Assembly: GCA_002335605.1 (NCBI GenBank)
Contig: BEDY01000012.1
Coordinates: 1 to 64,000, forward strand
Origin: Prillingera fragicola
Taxonomy: Eukaryota; Basidiomycota; Tremellomycetes; Trichosporonales; Trichosporonaceae
Length of the DNA: 64,000 nt
Direction: 5' to 3'
Shown here: positions 21,248 through 33,548 of the stretch, one piece after another
Layout of the letters: each line of letters starts with the position of its first letter
Numbering within the stretch: position 1 is the first letter of the stretch
Notes under the pieces: generated by a model
Told to the model about the DNA's origin: nothing
The model's database searches: none
The model's input: the letters and a program-made list of their open reading frames with translations, nothing else
Position numbers and translations under genes: made by a program

Positions 21248-24200
21248 ATGCCAGGATCAGCGAGTCCAACCAAGAGCCAGAGCCAGAAGGCTCGCCCAGC
21301 TTCTGCAAAGAAGTGTGCCCCTTCTGGCGGAGCTGATATTCGGTCCTTTGTGAGTGGCTCTTGCCGTGCCATGGTTGACAGCGGCAATAGTTTGGTGGAA
21401 GCCAGAATGCTACCAAGAAGGCGCCGCCTGCCTCAGAGACAAAGCCCACGGGCACTGGCAAGCGTCCTATCGTTATAGGTATGTTCGCGTCAGCTGTCAG
21501 CATGTGCTGATTGATAGATGAGAGCGACGAAGAACTTGAGCAAGTTGAGACCAAACCCCAACCGAAGCCTTCGTGAGGATTGCAGCATGCTCAGGTCACT
21601 AACAGCTACAGGACTGCCGCCAAAGCCAGCACAAGCAAACACTTTCCCACTGACATATCCTCAGTAAGTGTGATACCCCAACTGTATCTGACAAGCTCCA
21701 GAAGCAGACAGCTATGGTTATTGATTCGAGTCCGGAGCCTGCCACCCCCAAGAGGTCGTCGCCACGCAAACCTGCTCCTCGCCCAGGTTCCAAGCCTACT
21801 CCCAGCTCTTCAAAGCGCAAGGCCCTCGCCGTTTCGTCTGACGATGAACTGTCTCCGCCCCCAGTCAAGCGCCCCGCGCCCTCCAAGAAGAAGGCCCCGG
21901 TTTCGTCTGACAGCGAGGACTACAAGCCAGCTGCGCGCGTTACACCTACGACCAAGGCCAAGGCCAAACCCAAGCCCAAGGCCAAACAGGTACGTCTGCG
22001 AGTGTCTTAGTCACACTGACCACGGCAGGTTGAGACAGATAGCGAGAGTGAGGACGAGAGCGAGGGCGAGAGTGAAGAGGAGACCAAGCCAAAGCCCAAG
22101 CCCAAGGCGAAAGCACCAGCGAAGAAGCCTGCCGCCAAAGCGCCTTCTAAAGCCAAGGCGAAGGCCAAAGACGGAAATGACGACGACAAGCCCGCAAAGC
22201 CCAAGTTTGAGTGCGTACAATGCGTTATCGTGGCTGACTTGCGTAGTTTCCGAGCGGCCGCCGCAGCGCGTGCTGCTGGGCCTCGTGCCCCAGGATCCAA
22301 GGACATTCCTAATGGCAAACCGGGCTGTCTCGCAGGACTCACTTTTGTGTTCACGGGCGAGCTTGAGTCGCTTGGTCGCGACGACGCCGTCGAGCTGGCC
22401 AAGCGGTACATGGGGTGCGTATTGCGACTGTATGGCTGAACGCTGGCTGATAGGCAGACGTGTCACCGGCGCTCCTTCCGGCAAAACTTCCTATGTGGTG
22501 GTGGGCGAGAATGCTGGTGCATCCAAACTCGAGAAAATTCAGAAGCTCAAGGTTGCCACCATCAACGAGGACGAGTTTCTGGAGCTCATTCGCACGCGAG
22601 AGGGAGAGCTGGACGACAAGCAAAAAGCAGCTCTTCAAAAGGAGGAACAGAAGATTCTTGACCAGGCCAAGGCGCTGGAACAGCGCGAAGCCGAGGATGA
22701 GAAAATGCGAAAGCGCAAGGAGAAGGCTCTCGAGGGGACTGGCGTTGCCACCAAGTAAGGAAGTTCCTGTTGACTAGACTGACACTTGAAGGAAGGTTGC
22801 TCCGGCCTCATCCCAACTCTGGACGACCAAGTATGCTCCTACCAATTTAAAGGAGATTTGCGGCAACAAGGGACAGGTGGAAAAGCTAAACGATTGGCTG
22901 ACGAACTGGTATGTCACTTGGGGGAGGCTACTGGGCTGACATCTCGAAGGAACAAGAATTTCAAGTCGGGCTTTAAGAAACCAGGCAAGGATGGGTCCGG
23001 TTTGTACCGGGCTGTGCTCATCTCGGGCCCTCCTGGCATTGGCAAGACGACTTCTGCTCACCTCATGGCCAAGGCAGCCGGATATGCCCCCTTGGAGCTG
23101 AATGCAAGCGACGCTCGCAGCAAGAAGCTTGTCGAAAATGCGACCAACGTCGATAACACATCGCTTGATGGCTTTTTCCAGGGCAAAGGCGTGATGGTGA
23201 GGATCGCCAAGTTAAGCCTACGCTGACGGGCTTAGAGCACAACTGTCACCGACGTCAAGCTGGGCTCGCGCACTTGCCTCATCATGGATGAGGTGGATGG
23301 AATGTCTGCCGGTGACCGTGGAGGCGTCGGTGCTCTGAACACGCTTATCAAAAAGACCAAGGTGAGCGCAGCGTCTCGCACTTGGCACTGATTCCAGATC
23401 CCGATGATTCTCATCTGCAATGACCGGAGTCTGCCAAAGATGAAGCCGCTGTGGGGTACAACCTTCAGTCTACCATTCCGAAGGTATGTTACTGGCAAGC
23501 GCGCAATTCTGACACCACAGGCCATCAGCCCAAGAGATCCGTTCTCGTATCCTTTCGATTCTCTACAAGTATGTTCCGCGCATTTGCGAAGCTGACGGTT
23601 TAGGGAGAAGCTCAAGATCCCGAGCAATGTTGTGGACGAACTGGTGAAGGGAGTCAACTCGGACATTCGTCAAGTGCTCAACATGCTATCCACGTACAAG
23701 CTCGGAAAGTCTGAAATGGACTTTGACGAGGGAAAGCATCTGTAAGTCGTTCAGTCCAGCTACCTCTTCACTGACACGTCAGCATCAAGACAAATGAGAA
23801 GAATACCATTATGACACCGTTCACCATCATCGACAAGTTGACTGGCCCATACGCATTCTCGCGGACGAGCAAGGAGAAACTAGGCGATCGCATGGAGCTC
23901 TACTTCCACGATATATCTTTCGTTCCCCTGTTCATGCAAGAACACTACCTCAAGACCAACCCTTCCTCCCTCACCAGTCTCGACGGTCCTGAAAAGGTCA
24001 TGAAGAACCTGGAGCTCATCAGCAAGGCGGCCGACTCGATCTCGGACGGCGACCTCGTGGATCGCATGATCCATGGGTCGGAGCAGCATTGGTCACTACT
24101 CCCTCTACACGCTGTCACATCTACGGTCTCACCGGCGTCCTACATCTACGGTGCCTCTCGTCCTACGCCTGGAGGAGGCTGGGGAGGCCCTGCATTCCCT

Positions 24201-24783
24201 CAGTGGCTGGGTCAGAACTCCAAGCAAACCAAGCTGGGTCGCCAGCTCACAGACATTCAAATTCGTATGCGTCTCCGTGCGTCTGGTGGCCGCGACGAGG
24301 TCCGACTGCAGTACATGCCCCTGCTGGCCAGTAAGATTGTGACACCCCTTACTTCCCAAGGCCAGGATGCGATTGAGGATACCATCGAGACAATGGACGA
24401 GTACTACCTGGGCAAGGACGACTGGGACGCATTTGTCGAACTGGGTGTCGACACAATGCGCGATGAGCTCATTCTGAAGAAGATCCCCACTGCTGTCAAG
24501 ACCGCCTTTACCCGAAAGTACGTATGTGTACCATGGCAAATACTCACCACGCAGCTACAACAAGCGCGACCACCCCATCGCTTTCCACAAGGCCGACATG
24601 TTCGCAGCGTCCAAGAAGAAGATAGTGGACGCCCCTGCTCCAGACAACGAAGACGTTTTCGAAGAGGATGATGCTCCGCCAGATGACGAGGCGGACGGAG
24701 GCGATGACGAGAACGTGAACGACTATACCAAGGACAAACTCATCAAGGCAGTCAAGCCCAAGGGTAAGGGCAAGAAGAAGTAG
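21248..24783 (+). CDS. RFC1: Replication factor C large subunit
   Basis: Large subunit of the clamp loader that opens PCNA and loads it at primer-template junctions. Sixteen exons were rebuilt: 21248-21349, 21391-21478, 21518-21572, 21606-21663, 21702-21989, 22029-22210, 22247-22414, 22458-22754, 22792-22908, 22950-23196, 23236-23361, 23398-23483, 23521-23568, 23604-23741, 23783-24517, 24555-24783. They total 987 codons. The N-terminus has a PIP-box-like DIRSFFGG motif. Lys/Pro/Ser-rich low complexity leads to a BRCT domain at about 275-350 (GLTFVFTGELESLGRDDA; RVTGAPSGKTSYVVVGE). The AAA+ core has Walker A GPPGIGKT near 478 and Walker B LIMDEVDGMS near 552. The RFC1-specific C-terminal domain follows, and a Lys-rich tail ends the protein. 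Confidence 0.95.
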
Positions 24784-24925
24784 AGTGTTTGTGGCCTGCT
24801 GTAAGATATCCATCCATGCGTAGCCGTGTAAGTACAATGATCCATCGGCACTGCTGCTAGGCATTCTATGTCACAAGTGCAGATGCATAGTAGTCGTCGG
24901 TATATGGTCAAATCCAGCTCCTCTC

Positions 24926-26298
24926 CTAGGGGCGGGGCTCGCGAGGCTCTGTTGGGGTCAGTGCCGCACGCACATTTTCTCTGAGTACTCACGCGACCAC
25001 GAAACATTGAGAATAAGCGAGTCGTAACCGTAGCCGTTCATCTTCGCAAGAGCCTCCTCGGCATCCTTGCGGTTCTCGAACGACACAAAACCGAAGCCCT
25101 TGCTCTCACGGGTCTCGCGGTCACGAACAACGTTGGCACGAGCCATGCGACCAAGACGAGCGAAGGGCTCGAAGAGGTTGCGAAGGTCGTCATCCTCGGC
25201 ATCGTACGAAAGCGAAGTAACACGCAGTGTGGGGAGGTCGTCGCGCGACCTGAACATGCTCTCGCCAGCGCCACCACCTGCACGCTGTCCAGGCGGGATG
25301 TAGCGGCCCTGGATGGTCGTTCCAGGAGCTCCGCGGGGAGCAAGTCCACCAGCAGCGGGGCCAGCAGCCTCTCCATCGTCGTCGAGGGCAGCGGCAGCCG
25401 AGTCGAGCTCAGCGAGCTGGTCCTTGTAAGGACACTTGGCGGTGAAGTGACCGCCCTTGCAAAGACGACACACAACAGCCTTTCCGGCAGGAGCCTTGGC
25501 TGCGTCGGCGGCAGCAGCGTCCGCAGCGGCAGCAGCCTCGGCGGCGTGACGGTTCACAGGCGCAACCTTGAAGTGGAGGTTCTCGCCGATAATGGTGGTC
25601 TGACGGTCGGGGCCTGAGGGCTTGCCTTTGTCATCACCAAACCTGCACTGTCAGCCCGGATTGCATGGTCTCCTCGTCCACAAGTGTGCCACAATTACGA
25701 CGAGGCCTGGTCCAGTTCGCGCCCAGTAGACGCCCCCAGAACGTTCCTTGCTCCGCAATTCTTCCACTTGCCACCATCCACACTCACTTGGCCCAGTGCT
25801 TCCTCTCCGCAACGCTGTGGCTAACGAGCGAGGTCTGCAGCTTACGCCTGACTCTCCGCGTAACCTTGACCTTCTTGTCGTGCTCATCGAGCTTCCAGCT
25901 CACAATCGTCGTGATTCCATCGGCGCCCAGGGTCTCGGTGGTGGCAGGGAGCTCGACTAAGGAGATGTATCAGCATGGTAAGCTCAAAAGCTACGGTTGA
26001 CACATTGTGGCCAGGAGAGCAAGACGGCGCGCATGGGCTGGCTGGCTGGCTACGCGAGCTGCAGCTGTACGCTGCACCTAGCACAGTCATGCAAGCTGTG
26101 TGCGTGCACACGGACGACTGCTTGCGCGCCACCTTGCAACGGCTCATTGTTCTCGACTCCGGTGCAACATCTCGACTACGCACAGTTGTCCTCGTCCTCA
26201 GCCCAGTCGGACTTGATGCTGGTCTTGTCAGCACTCTATCTTTGCGCGCATCCCTCCGCACCTGCCTCTGGTACTCACGTTTTGGTAGCGGAAGCCAT
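24926..26298 (-). CDS. TIF35: Translation initiation factor eIF3 subunit G
   Basis: eIF3g is an RNA-binding subunit of eIF3 that acts in scanning and re-initiation. Exons are 26298-26279, 26218-26184, 25956-25788, 25642-24993 and 24948-24926, giving 298 aa. The tiny first exon encodes MASATKT; joining it gives the acidic N-terminus KSDWAEDEDN. Residues about 45-110 form the eIF3g N-terminal domain (TVSW-type strand ITTIVSWKLDE, then VKVTRRVRRKLQ). A zinc knuckle CRLCKGGHFTAKC lies at about 133-146, then an Ala/Gly-rich linker, then an RRM at about 212-290 with RNP1 KGFGFVSFE. The 23-nt last exon gives SQPREPRP after VSW, matching the W-[SA]-x-P end of the family. The intron between exons 3 and 4 (145 nt) is longer than usual here. 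Confidence 0.93.
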
Positions 26299-26688
26299 GT
26301 TGGTGATATTGCTGACCAGCACAAAAGTCGCTGAAGTCGTTCTTTTGCTGCACCCAGCACCGCGCGAGGCTGCAGCAGCGGTGGCAATTCAAAATCCACG
26401 CCAGCACGCGAAGTCTATATCGCCGGGGTGGTGTGGCGTCGGCGTTTGCATGTGGCAGATGACGCGTCCAGGCCCCGCCACCCAGATTTTGTGTTTTGCC
26501 GCTTGTTCACGTCCATCTGCAAGATTTCAAGAGCTCATATAGATCCTCTAGACACGGTTCGAGTGTGCACTCGAGCGATCCAACGATTCGACCAAGGACC
26601 TCAATTGTAACACGCGTACGCGTCTAGCTGGTGAGGCTGGCTTGTGATCGAAAAGATTCGTACAGAGGGCTTACTTGCATGCAGCACC
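26299..26688. promoter_or_regulatory. Divergent promoter eIF3g / CTP synthase with three ACGCGT boxes
   Basis: 390 bp between start codons. ACGCGT occurs at 26462-26467 and as an immediate tandem pair at 26612-26617 and 26618-26623, the latter about 70-75 bp before the CTP synthase ATG. Such MCB boxes drive G1/S genes in yeasts; CTP supply for DNA and membrane synthesis fits this. Confidence 0.5.
26612..26623. promoter_or_regulatory. Tandem MluI cell-cycle boxes (ACGCGTACGCGT)
   Basis: Two abutting perfect ACGCGT hexamers. The site is palindromic, so it could act in either direction, but it lies much nearer the CTP synthase start. Confidence 0.5.
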
Positions 26689-28742
26689 ATGGTCAAGTAC
26701 ATTGTCGTTTGTGGAGGTGTCATTTCGTGAGTCACCCACTGATCAACCGCTGCAGCCGCCGAGACTGACACTGTGCAGGGGCATTGGCAAGGGTGTCATT
26801 GGTACGCCACTGCCTACGAATCTGGCCGTCACGTAATGCTAACAGCTGCCCTCAGCTTCGAGCACCGGTCTGCTCTTGAAGACGGCTGGCTACAAGGTCA
26901 CGTCGATCAAGATTGACCCCTACATGAACATTGACGCCGGAACCATGGCCCCCACCGAGCACGGTTCGTTGAGACGTTGAGAAATCAGGCGGTGCCAAGC
27001 TGACGATTCGTTTAGGCGAGGTGTACGTGCTCAACGACGGCGGTGAGACCGACCTTGACCTCGGCAACTATGAGCGTTACCTGAACGTCTCGCTTGGCCG
27101 TGACAACAACGTCACCACCGGTAAGATGTACCAGCACGTTATTGAGCGTGAGCGCAAGGGCGACTACCTCGGCAAGACTGTCCAGATTGTTCCCCACCTC
27201 ACCAACGCCGTCCAGGACTGGATTGAGCGTGTTTCGAAGAAGCCCGTTGACGAGACTGGAGAGGAGCCCGATGTCTGCATAATTGAGCTTGGTGGAACTG
27301 TTGGTGACATCGAGTCGGCACCCTTCGTCGAGGCCATGCGCCAGTTCCAGTTCCGTGTGGGCCACGACAACTTCGCTCTCATCTACGTCTCGCTCATTCC
27401 CGTCATCAGCGGCGAGCAGAAGACCAAGCCTACCCAGGCTGGTATTCGTGACCTCCGTGGCCTTGGTCTGGTTCCCGACCTTGTAAGTGGATGCGTCTTG
27501 GCCTGTGGCTGATTTCAGATTGCCTGTCGCTGCGAGAAGCCTCTTCTTGCCTCTACGACCGAGAAGGTTGCCATGTTCTGCCACGTCTCGCCCAAGCAGG
27601 TCCTTGGCGTCCACAACGTTTCGACCACCTACCACGTTCCCCTCCTGCTCCGTGAGCAGGGTCTCATCAACTTCCTTACCAAGCGCCTGGATCTTTCGAG
27701 CATCACTCCTACTGCCGACCTTAAGGACCAGGGCGCCAAGCTCCTGTCGCGCTGGCGCGAGATGACTCTCGGCTCGGAGCGTCTCTTCGAGGAGGTCACC
27801 ATTGTGCTTGTCGGCAAGTACATCTCGCTCGAGGACTCGTACATGTCGGTTGTCAAGGCGCTTGAGCATGCTTCCATGCGCTGCGGCCGCAAGCTCAATT
27901 TGCAGTGGGTTGACTCGTCCGACCTTGAGCCTCAGATGGAGGTCGAGTCACCTGTGCGTTACCACGAGGCCTGGGTCAAGCTCAGCTCTGCCCACGGTAT
28001 CATCGTCCCCGGTGGCTTTGGTGTCCGTGGAACGGAGGGCATGATCGCTGCGGTCAAGTGGGCGCGCGAGAAGCAGGTTCCTTTCCTTGGTATCTGTCTT
28101 GGATTCCAGGTCGCCGTCATTGAGTGGGCACGTAACGTTTGCGGTCTCACAGACGCCAACTCTGCCGAGCTCTCGAAGGACACCCCTCACCCCGTCATCT
28201 GCTTTATGCCTGAAATCTCCAAGACCCACATGGGCGGCACTATGCGTTTGGGTCTCCGTCCCACCATCTTTGAGCCCAACACTGAGAGCTCAAAGTTGCG
28301 CCGTCTGTACGGCAGCAAATCGGTCGCATGGGAGCGTCACCGTCACCGCTACGAGGTCGAGCCCAAGTACGTCGACGACCTCGAGGCCAAGGGCGGCCTC
28401 CGCTTCACGGGCAAGGACGAGCGTGGCGAGCGTATGCAGATGCTCGAGCTCGACGACCACCCATACTTTGTGGGACTCCAGGCTCACCCCGAGTTCTGCT
28501 CGCGCCCTCTCAACCCCTCGCCTTCCTTCCTTGGTCTCATTGCCGCGGCCTCGGGCATGCTCGAGGAGCAGATGGCTGCCAACGAGCACAGCTACGTCGA
28601 CCCCCACCCCGAGAGCGCCAAGGTCGTTCCCGCCAGCGTGGCTGTCACTGAGCGCGCCAAGGGCAAGAAGCAGGCAGTGGAGGGTGTCCGTGTCACTGGT
28701 GGCGACCAGACCCCCACGGTTGAGGACGAGGTTGAGGCGTAA
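26689..28742 (+). CDS. URA7: CTP synthase (glutamine-hydrolysing)
   Basis: Makes CTP from UTP, ATP and glutamine. Exons are 26689-26726, 26779-26801, 26856-26963, 27016-27482 and 27519-28742, giving 619 aa. The amidoligase domain (1 to about 300) starts [19 protein letters not shown] and carries [20 protein letters not shown] and [11 protein letters not shown]. The glutaminase domain contains PGGFGVRG, the nucleophile Cys405 in GICLGFQ, and His-Pro-Glu in QAHPEF. The first exons are very small (38 and 23 nt) and are needed to rebuild the P-loop-like start. GICLGFQ has Phe where Met is usual in the family; the Cys is intact. An Ala/Lys/Val-rich C-terminal tail of about 50 residues follows the glutaminase domain. 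It is divergent from eIF3g. Confidence 0.96.
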
Positions 28743-28869
28743 TTTTACAGCCATACGTTTTGAATAGATGTACCATTTGCAGCACACGCTTGACACGCAT
28801 TACAGGGCGCTGACATTGTCCACAACGGTGTGGATGCATCATCTACAACAGGTACCCTGTGTCCTCCGC

Positions 28870-31047
28870 CTAGTAGTTGTACTTCTCCTTCCAGACCCAC
28901 GCCAATCCCGGCGTGTTTGCGCCGCTGGACAGCGCGGCGCGGTACCACTTGGCAGCCTCCTTCATGTCCTTCTTGACGCCCGAGCCGCCCTTGGAGAGGA
29001 CGTGACCGAGCTGCTCCTGCGATGCCATGTCGCCCAAGCTGCCCGCCATGCGCAAGTACTCGAGGGCGACGTCGGGCGACTTCTTCACACCGCTGCCGTC
29101 GAGAAAGCAGTTGCCTACTTCTGCAAGCCCAAGAGCAAGATCGGGGGCCATGGTCTTGACTTGCTCGGGGGGGAAAATCCTGCTGCCAGCAGCGGCGCGC
29201 ACATCGATGCCACCCTCGGCTAGCGAACGGTCACATGCTTGCTGCAGCTGAGCAAACGCGCGGCGCTGATCACAGGCAACGCCCAAGCCGTGGCGCAGAG
29301 CAAGACCCCAGTAGATCTGGCCCGTCGCCGATCCAGCCTCGGCGGCTTTCAAGAACAGATATGCGCTTTTGGGCAGATCCCCTGCGTCGCGGCAAGCTTT
29401 GCCCGCATCAACAAGCTCCTCGGCCGTTCCCGATGTGCTGAGGGACGCTGTGGAAGGCGAGTTCAACTTGGACGGCGCGCTCGGACGCCGTTCAGGCATG
29501 GCAAGCGTTTCAACAGCGCGAACGGTCTTGCCCGCTCCTGGCGACTCCAGAACCACCTTTGTGTATCGTCCTCGCGCTGCGATGTCGCCGGTGCGTTGAC
29601 CAGGGGTCGTTCCTCCTTCTGAGCTGGCGTCCTCCAGATCGTAAACCGAGTACGCAAGACTCTTGGAAGAGCTCACACCGCTTTGGTCACTTGGAGTCCG
29701 GCGCAAGAGCCGAACATTGCGGTCGTTATCCCTGAGAGGTATCATTGTTGGTGGGCCATGGGAAGCAAGTTTGGACGGCGGTGTAGCGGCTATGACGACC
29801 ACCGGTGGCAAGTCCTCTGTGGGCGAGGACATTGGCTTACGGCTTGTCGCCGCCGAACGGTGCTCATCGTGATGGCGAGGCGAGGGTGTGTTTCGACAGC
29901 TCCCGCCTGATGACTCGCCCCCACTATGCGGCAGCACTCCTGTGGGCGGTGGCGGTGCTGCCCGGTTTGGAATAACAATGGTCCGCTTCTTCTTCAACCG
30001 AGTTGGTTCGGAGGCTCGTCGTCCGTCGGTGGCAGTGAAAACGGTTGGTTGTGGCAGCAAGGCCGGATCATGTGAGTGCTGGGAGGACAGGCTCGGGTCA
30101 GGCAAGCCGGGTGCAGGCAAGCTGGGCGGGGCAAGCACGGTCGAGTTAGGGACACTTGGGACACTGGAGTGTGTATCGGAGGTTGGCGCGTTGGACGAGG
30201 TGTTGCTCGCTCCAAGGTGGGGAGTTCGGATAGAGCGGAAGCGAGAGAGGCGCCTCGGACTTATAGGAAGACGACGGCGCGAGGAAGTCACTCCGTTGGC
30301 AGCTTCCGGCGCGTCCGTATCAAGCCACTCAAAGCCAGCTTCGTCCTCACCCCAGTCTGAGCCCTGCTCGCCATACACACTGGCCGTGTCTGGGACCGTT
30401 GTTGGCTCAGGGTGGAGGGGCACAGGTCCTGGCATGGAGCCTGGGATAGATTCTGACCGTGACCGTGACACATTTGTGCCGTTGGAGGGATCAGACGCCG
30501 TGGAGGAGCTTCGTGTGGTGCGCACGGGAACAGGCCGCAATGTGAACGCCGACTGTGAGACTGCAGACCTCAAAGTGCCTGGGGCATAAGGCAGTGTCTG
30601 CTGCTGCAGCGATGACGAAGAAGTCGCGTTCTTCACTGTGCGCAGTGAACCTTCCGTTGGCGTCGTAGCCTCGGAGCGTGACGGGGAAGATGGTCCTGGG
30701 ATGCCCTTGATTGTGCGATGTGCTCGTGGAGTCGATGGAGACGATGGCGAGTCCTCTTCGCCATCGGTGAACTCGAAGTCGACAATGTCTCCTACGCCAG
30801 GCTCGCTGCTTGAGCTGTAGTCACTCTCCACAGAGTAGATGCTTGCGGACCGGAACATGGGGAGGTCGAGGGAGGGAATGGGCGGTGGGGTTTTGGGGTT
30901 GCTACCTGATGGATGAGGGCTGGTTGAATCGCGACGCATGGCCAACCCAAGCTGGTCCAGAGGACTGTACGGAGCGGGTGCCGGGGCTGCAAAGTCGGCG
31001 ACTGGGGCCAGCATTGGCAGCTGGCCTCGCGCGTGGACGGACGTCAT
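28870..31047 (-). CDS. Sel1-repeat protein of the DSF2/Nif1 family
   Basis: Single exon, 725 aa from the ATG at 31047 (the frame stays open to 31185, but that extension looks non-coding). Residues 1 to about 540 are Ser/Pro/Thr-rich and probably disordered, with many Ser-Pro and Thr-Pro sites. The C-terminal 180 residues hold Sel1-type repeats: AYLFLKAAEAGSATGQIYWG, ALGLAEVGNCFLDGSGVKKS, and LEYLRMAGSLGDMASQEQLG. It ends KDMKEAAKWYRAALSSGANT followed by GLAWVWKEKYNY, which is the characteristic end of budding-yeast Dsf2 and fission-yeast Nif1 (a mitotic inhibitor acting on the Nim1 kinase). Role here is inferred from family only. It converges with CTP synthase over about 130 bp. Confidence 0.8.
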   Translation of the reverse strand: MTSVHARGQLPMLAPVADFAAPAPAPYSPLDQLGLAMRRDSTSPHPSGSNPKTPPPIPSLDLPMFRSASIYSVESDYSSSSEPGVGDIVDFEFTDGEEDSPSSPSTPRAHRTIKGIPGPSSPSRSEATTPTEGSLRTVKNATSSSSLQQQTLPYAPGTLRSAVSQSAFTLRPVPVRTTRSSSTASDPSNGTNVSRSRSESIPGSMPGPVPLHPEPTTVPDTASVYGEQGSDWGEDEAGFEWLDTDAPEAANGVTSSRRRLPISPRRLSRFRSIRTPHLGASNTSSNAPTSDTHSSVPSVPNSTVLAPPSLPAPGLPDPSLSSQHSHDPALLPQPTVFTATDGRRASEPTRLKKKRTIVIPNRAAPPPPTGVLPHSGGESSGGSCRNTPSPRHHDEHRSAATSRKPMSSPTEDLPPVVVIAATPPSKLASHGPPTMIPLRDNDRNVRLLRRTPSDQSGVSSSKSLAYSVYDLEDASSEGGTTPGQRTGDIAARGRYTKVVLESPGAGKTVRAVETLAMPERRPSAPSKLNSPSTASLSTSGTAEELVDAGKACRDAGDLPKSAYLFLKAAEAGSATGQIYWGLALRHGLGVACDQRRAFAQLQQACDRSLAEGGIDVRAAAGSRIFPPEQVKTMAPDLALGLAEVGNCFLDGSGVKKSPDVALEYLRMAGSLGDMASQEQLGHVLSKGGSGVKKDMKEAAKWYRAALSSGANTPGLAWVWKEKYNY

Positions 31048-33548
31048 GGTGGTCGAACGGGTGTCGAGGCGCTGAGGGCAACGCGTCCAGTTTGCTCTAC
31101 AACCTTGATGGAAGAGTTGGTAGAAGCAGATGAGCGCGTTGGTGACAGCTTTTGCCACTACTACTGCTGCACAGCTAATGGTCAATGGTGTAAAGGTAGC
31201 TCTTGAAGCGGTATCGAGGTTTTGGAGCGACGAGCTGTTGCTCGTTCAGGACGTCAGGACGGGTGGCGCCCTTCTTTGCCGCGTGGGTGGCGAGTGGTGT
31301 CTGTTTAGGGTGAGTGGGCGTGCCTGGACCCTGAGCGGAAGAATAGGGTGAGGGAAGGTCGAAAAAGAGCTGGTCTGGGCGATGATTTGGCTCGTAAAAG
31401 TGACGTACTACAAACCTATGTATTCGGACTCTTGCTCTCTGTACTGCCCTCTGTACTCTGTCCATCTCAGCAGCCGGGTCGGTTTACTCTTTATAGTAGT
31501 TGTGATTTGAGCGTAACGAATGGCAGCGTCAGAGTTGAGGCAGCTTGGGCCGAGCAGAGTTCAAGTGCAGAGAATCCTGCAGTGTTTCAGCGCATTCCCT
31601 CAATTCCTAAAGGTATCTAGCACTTGAGAGCGCCGACGCCACTGCTACGTAGCTGCTAACTGCGTGCTGCAATAGCACTGCAGTACTGCGGACACTGTAC
31701 ACTGCTGTGACTAGCAGGACACTAGTCCTGGCATTCCAAAGACCCTGTTTATCCTGGCTCACAGCCCCAGTAACTCGTCTGTTCTCCCTCTTAACGCTTG
31801 CTTGTATTGCTAACGAGTCATCATCACGCTGGTGATCTGGTGATGAACATGCAGACGGTCGTGTGCACAGCGGTACGGTGGCGGGGTCGTGCCGTAAAAC
31901 GAGTCGCCGCGTCTGTGATGCGCAGCCTCGATGAATGGTAACGAGTGAGAGTGCTCCAACTACTCTGCCACTGCCGCTGCTCCCCTAGCTGCCCTTCTCG
32001 GCAGCCTGTTTCGTGCCGTCACCCCCGTTCTACACCCTGCAGGCAGTAAACAGGTAAACAACCAGATCATAAACAGCAACCACACCCTCGCCGTAACCAG
32101 TATGTCAACACGGACTTGCCTTCTGCGGCAACTCGACAGCGTCTCAGTCTGGTCAATCTGGCTAGCTGGACTGTATGCGTCGCAGACTGACGCGCTGATA
32201 GGCGTTTGCACACTTACGCAATTATCCTTTTCGGCGATCGGCAGACTGTCCCAGACTCCGATTAGCAGTCGGGGCATTCCAGCTGAATGCAGCTGGGCAT
32301 TGCGCACATGCAAGTGGAGCAGATTCAACGATCAGATCTTCTGCTGGCTGGGGCTTTCAACGATCAGAGAGCACGCGCCAGCCACGCTGCTGGCATGCCG
32401 GTGCTTGAGGCTTTGGAAGGTCGGCCAAGGCACAGTGTTGGGTGGTGACTGGCGGCAGGGGCAGACCATCCACGCAACAACGCAGAACGACAGGGGACGG
32501 AAAGGTCCAGACCTCTGCAACTTTAAGGGCCTCTGAAGACAGGGGCTCGCACAGAAGCCAGGAGGGTGGCCAGGTGGATTAGAGGTAAGAAGCAAGGCAA
32601 CTTCCTTGCATGGGGGGTTGTTGGATGCCAACTGTTCAGACTACTGGCTTGACGATTACTCCTGTTGTCGCAATCACGGCGTATGTAGTTGCGGTGGTTA
32701 CCAAACCTTGCTGAGGAGGTCTTTGCATGTGTTTGTGGGTGTTGGTTTGTATCTGGAATGTCCAGTGCTGCTTGCCTCGAAATGGGTGCGTCCGCATGGT
32801 CTGTCGAAGTACGAAGACGGCGATGGATGGCCAGAGTGAGGGTGGAGGCGACACCCCCCCAAAGGCAGGCAGTGTGGATGGCGACTACAATTGTCCGCGA
32901 CATTTGAACTGATTTCGAGAATTGGGGTGGAGTGTCTGTGTCTGTCAGTCATGCACAAAGGATACCTGTAGAACATCACTATGCATACACACTAGGATGT
33001 GCATGACAGACGTCTGTACTCGCAGAGCCATGAGACTGTTGCATGAAGACTGCAGTGACCTGACTGCACCGCGAGAGGCTTGGAGACTGAACAAAGGGCA
33101 CCGAGCTCTGCGCAGAGAGACCATCAAAGGCTTTTCGGCACGCGTACGCACTCGCAACATTCTCACACCCATTCCCCACTTTCATCTTCTGACGTTGAAC
33201 ATCATCCATCCACGAAACCCCCCGCAGCATCACCCTCCCCTGTTTTCTATACATCTCTCCATCTCAACACTCGCCCTCGGCGACTACGTTTACGCGGTCC
33301 TTTTCGCCCTCGGAGGACACTCATCTGACCCGACCCTTTGGTTCGCCGTGTCAACACCGTTCGGGCATCCATCCATCGTCACAGCCCGTCCCACAAAGCA
33401 TCTGCAACGCTAGAGGCGACGCTCACACTTGTTGATTGCCTGCTGCCGGCTGTCTGCGAATCTAGCGAGCTGCTCCCTGCCGCCAGATCCTGGTCGCGCA
33501 CAACCCCCTTTCCACCTTACCTCGTCCGCGCGCGGCTGCGGACCAGGC
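31048..33548. other. 2.5 kb divergent intergenic region before BEM1
   Basis: No frame here has family character. A 6-bp hairpin CAGGAC-ACTA-GTCCTG lies at 31715-31730. An ACGCGT occurs near 33140. The part close to BEM1 is pyrimidine-rich (CCCCACTTTCATC, CTCCATCTCAACACTC), as expected of a leader, and a 5'-UTR intron cannot be excluded. Confidence 0.4.

Noticed and set aside
27012..27869. 285-codon minus-strand frame
   Set aside because: Antisense to CTP synthase, which carries all catalytic motifs.
32102..32536. 144-codon plus-strand frame upstream of BEM1
   Set aside because: No homology-like pattern and no supported exon neighbours.
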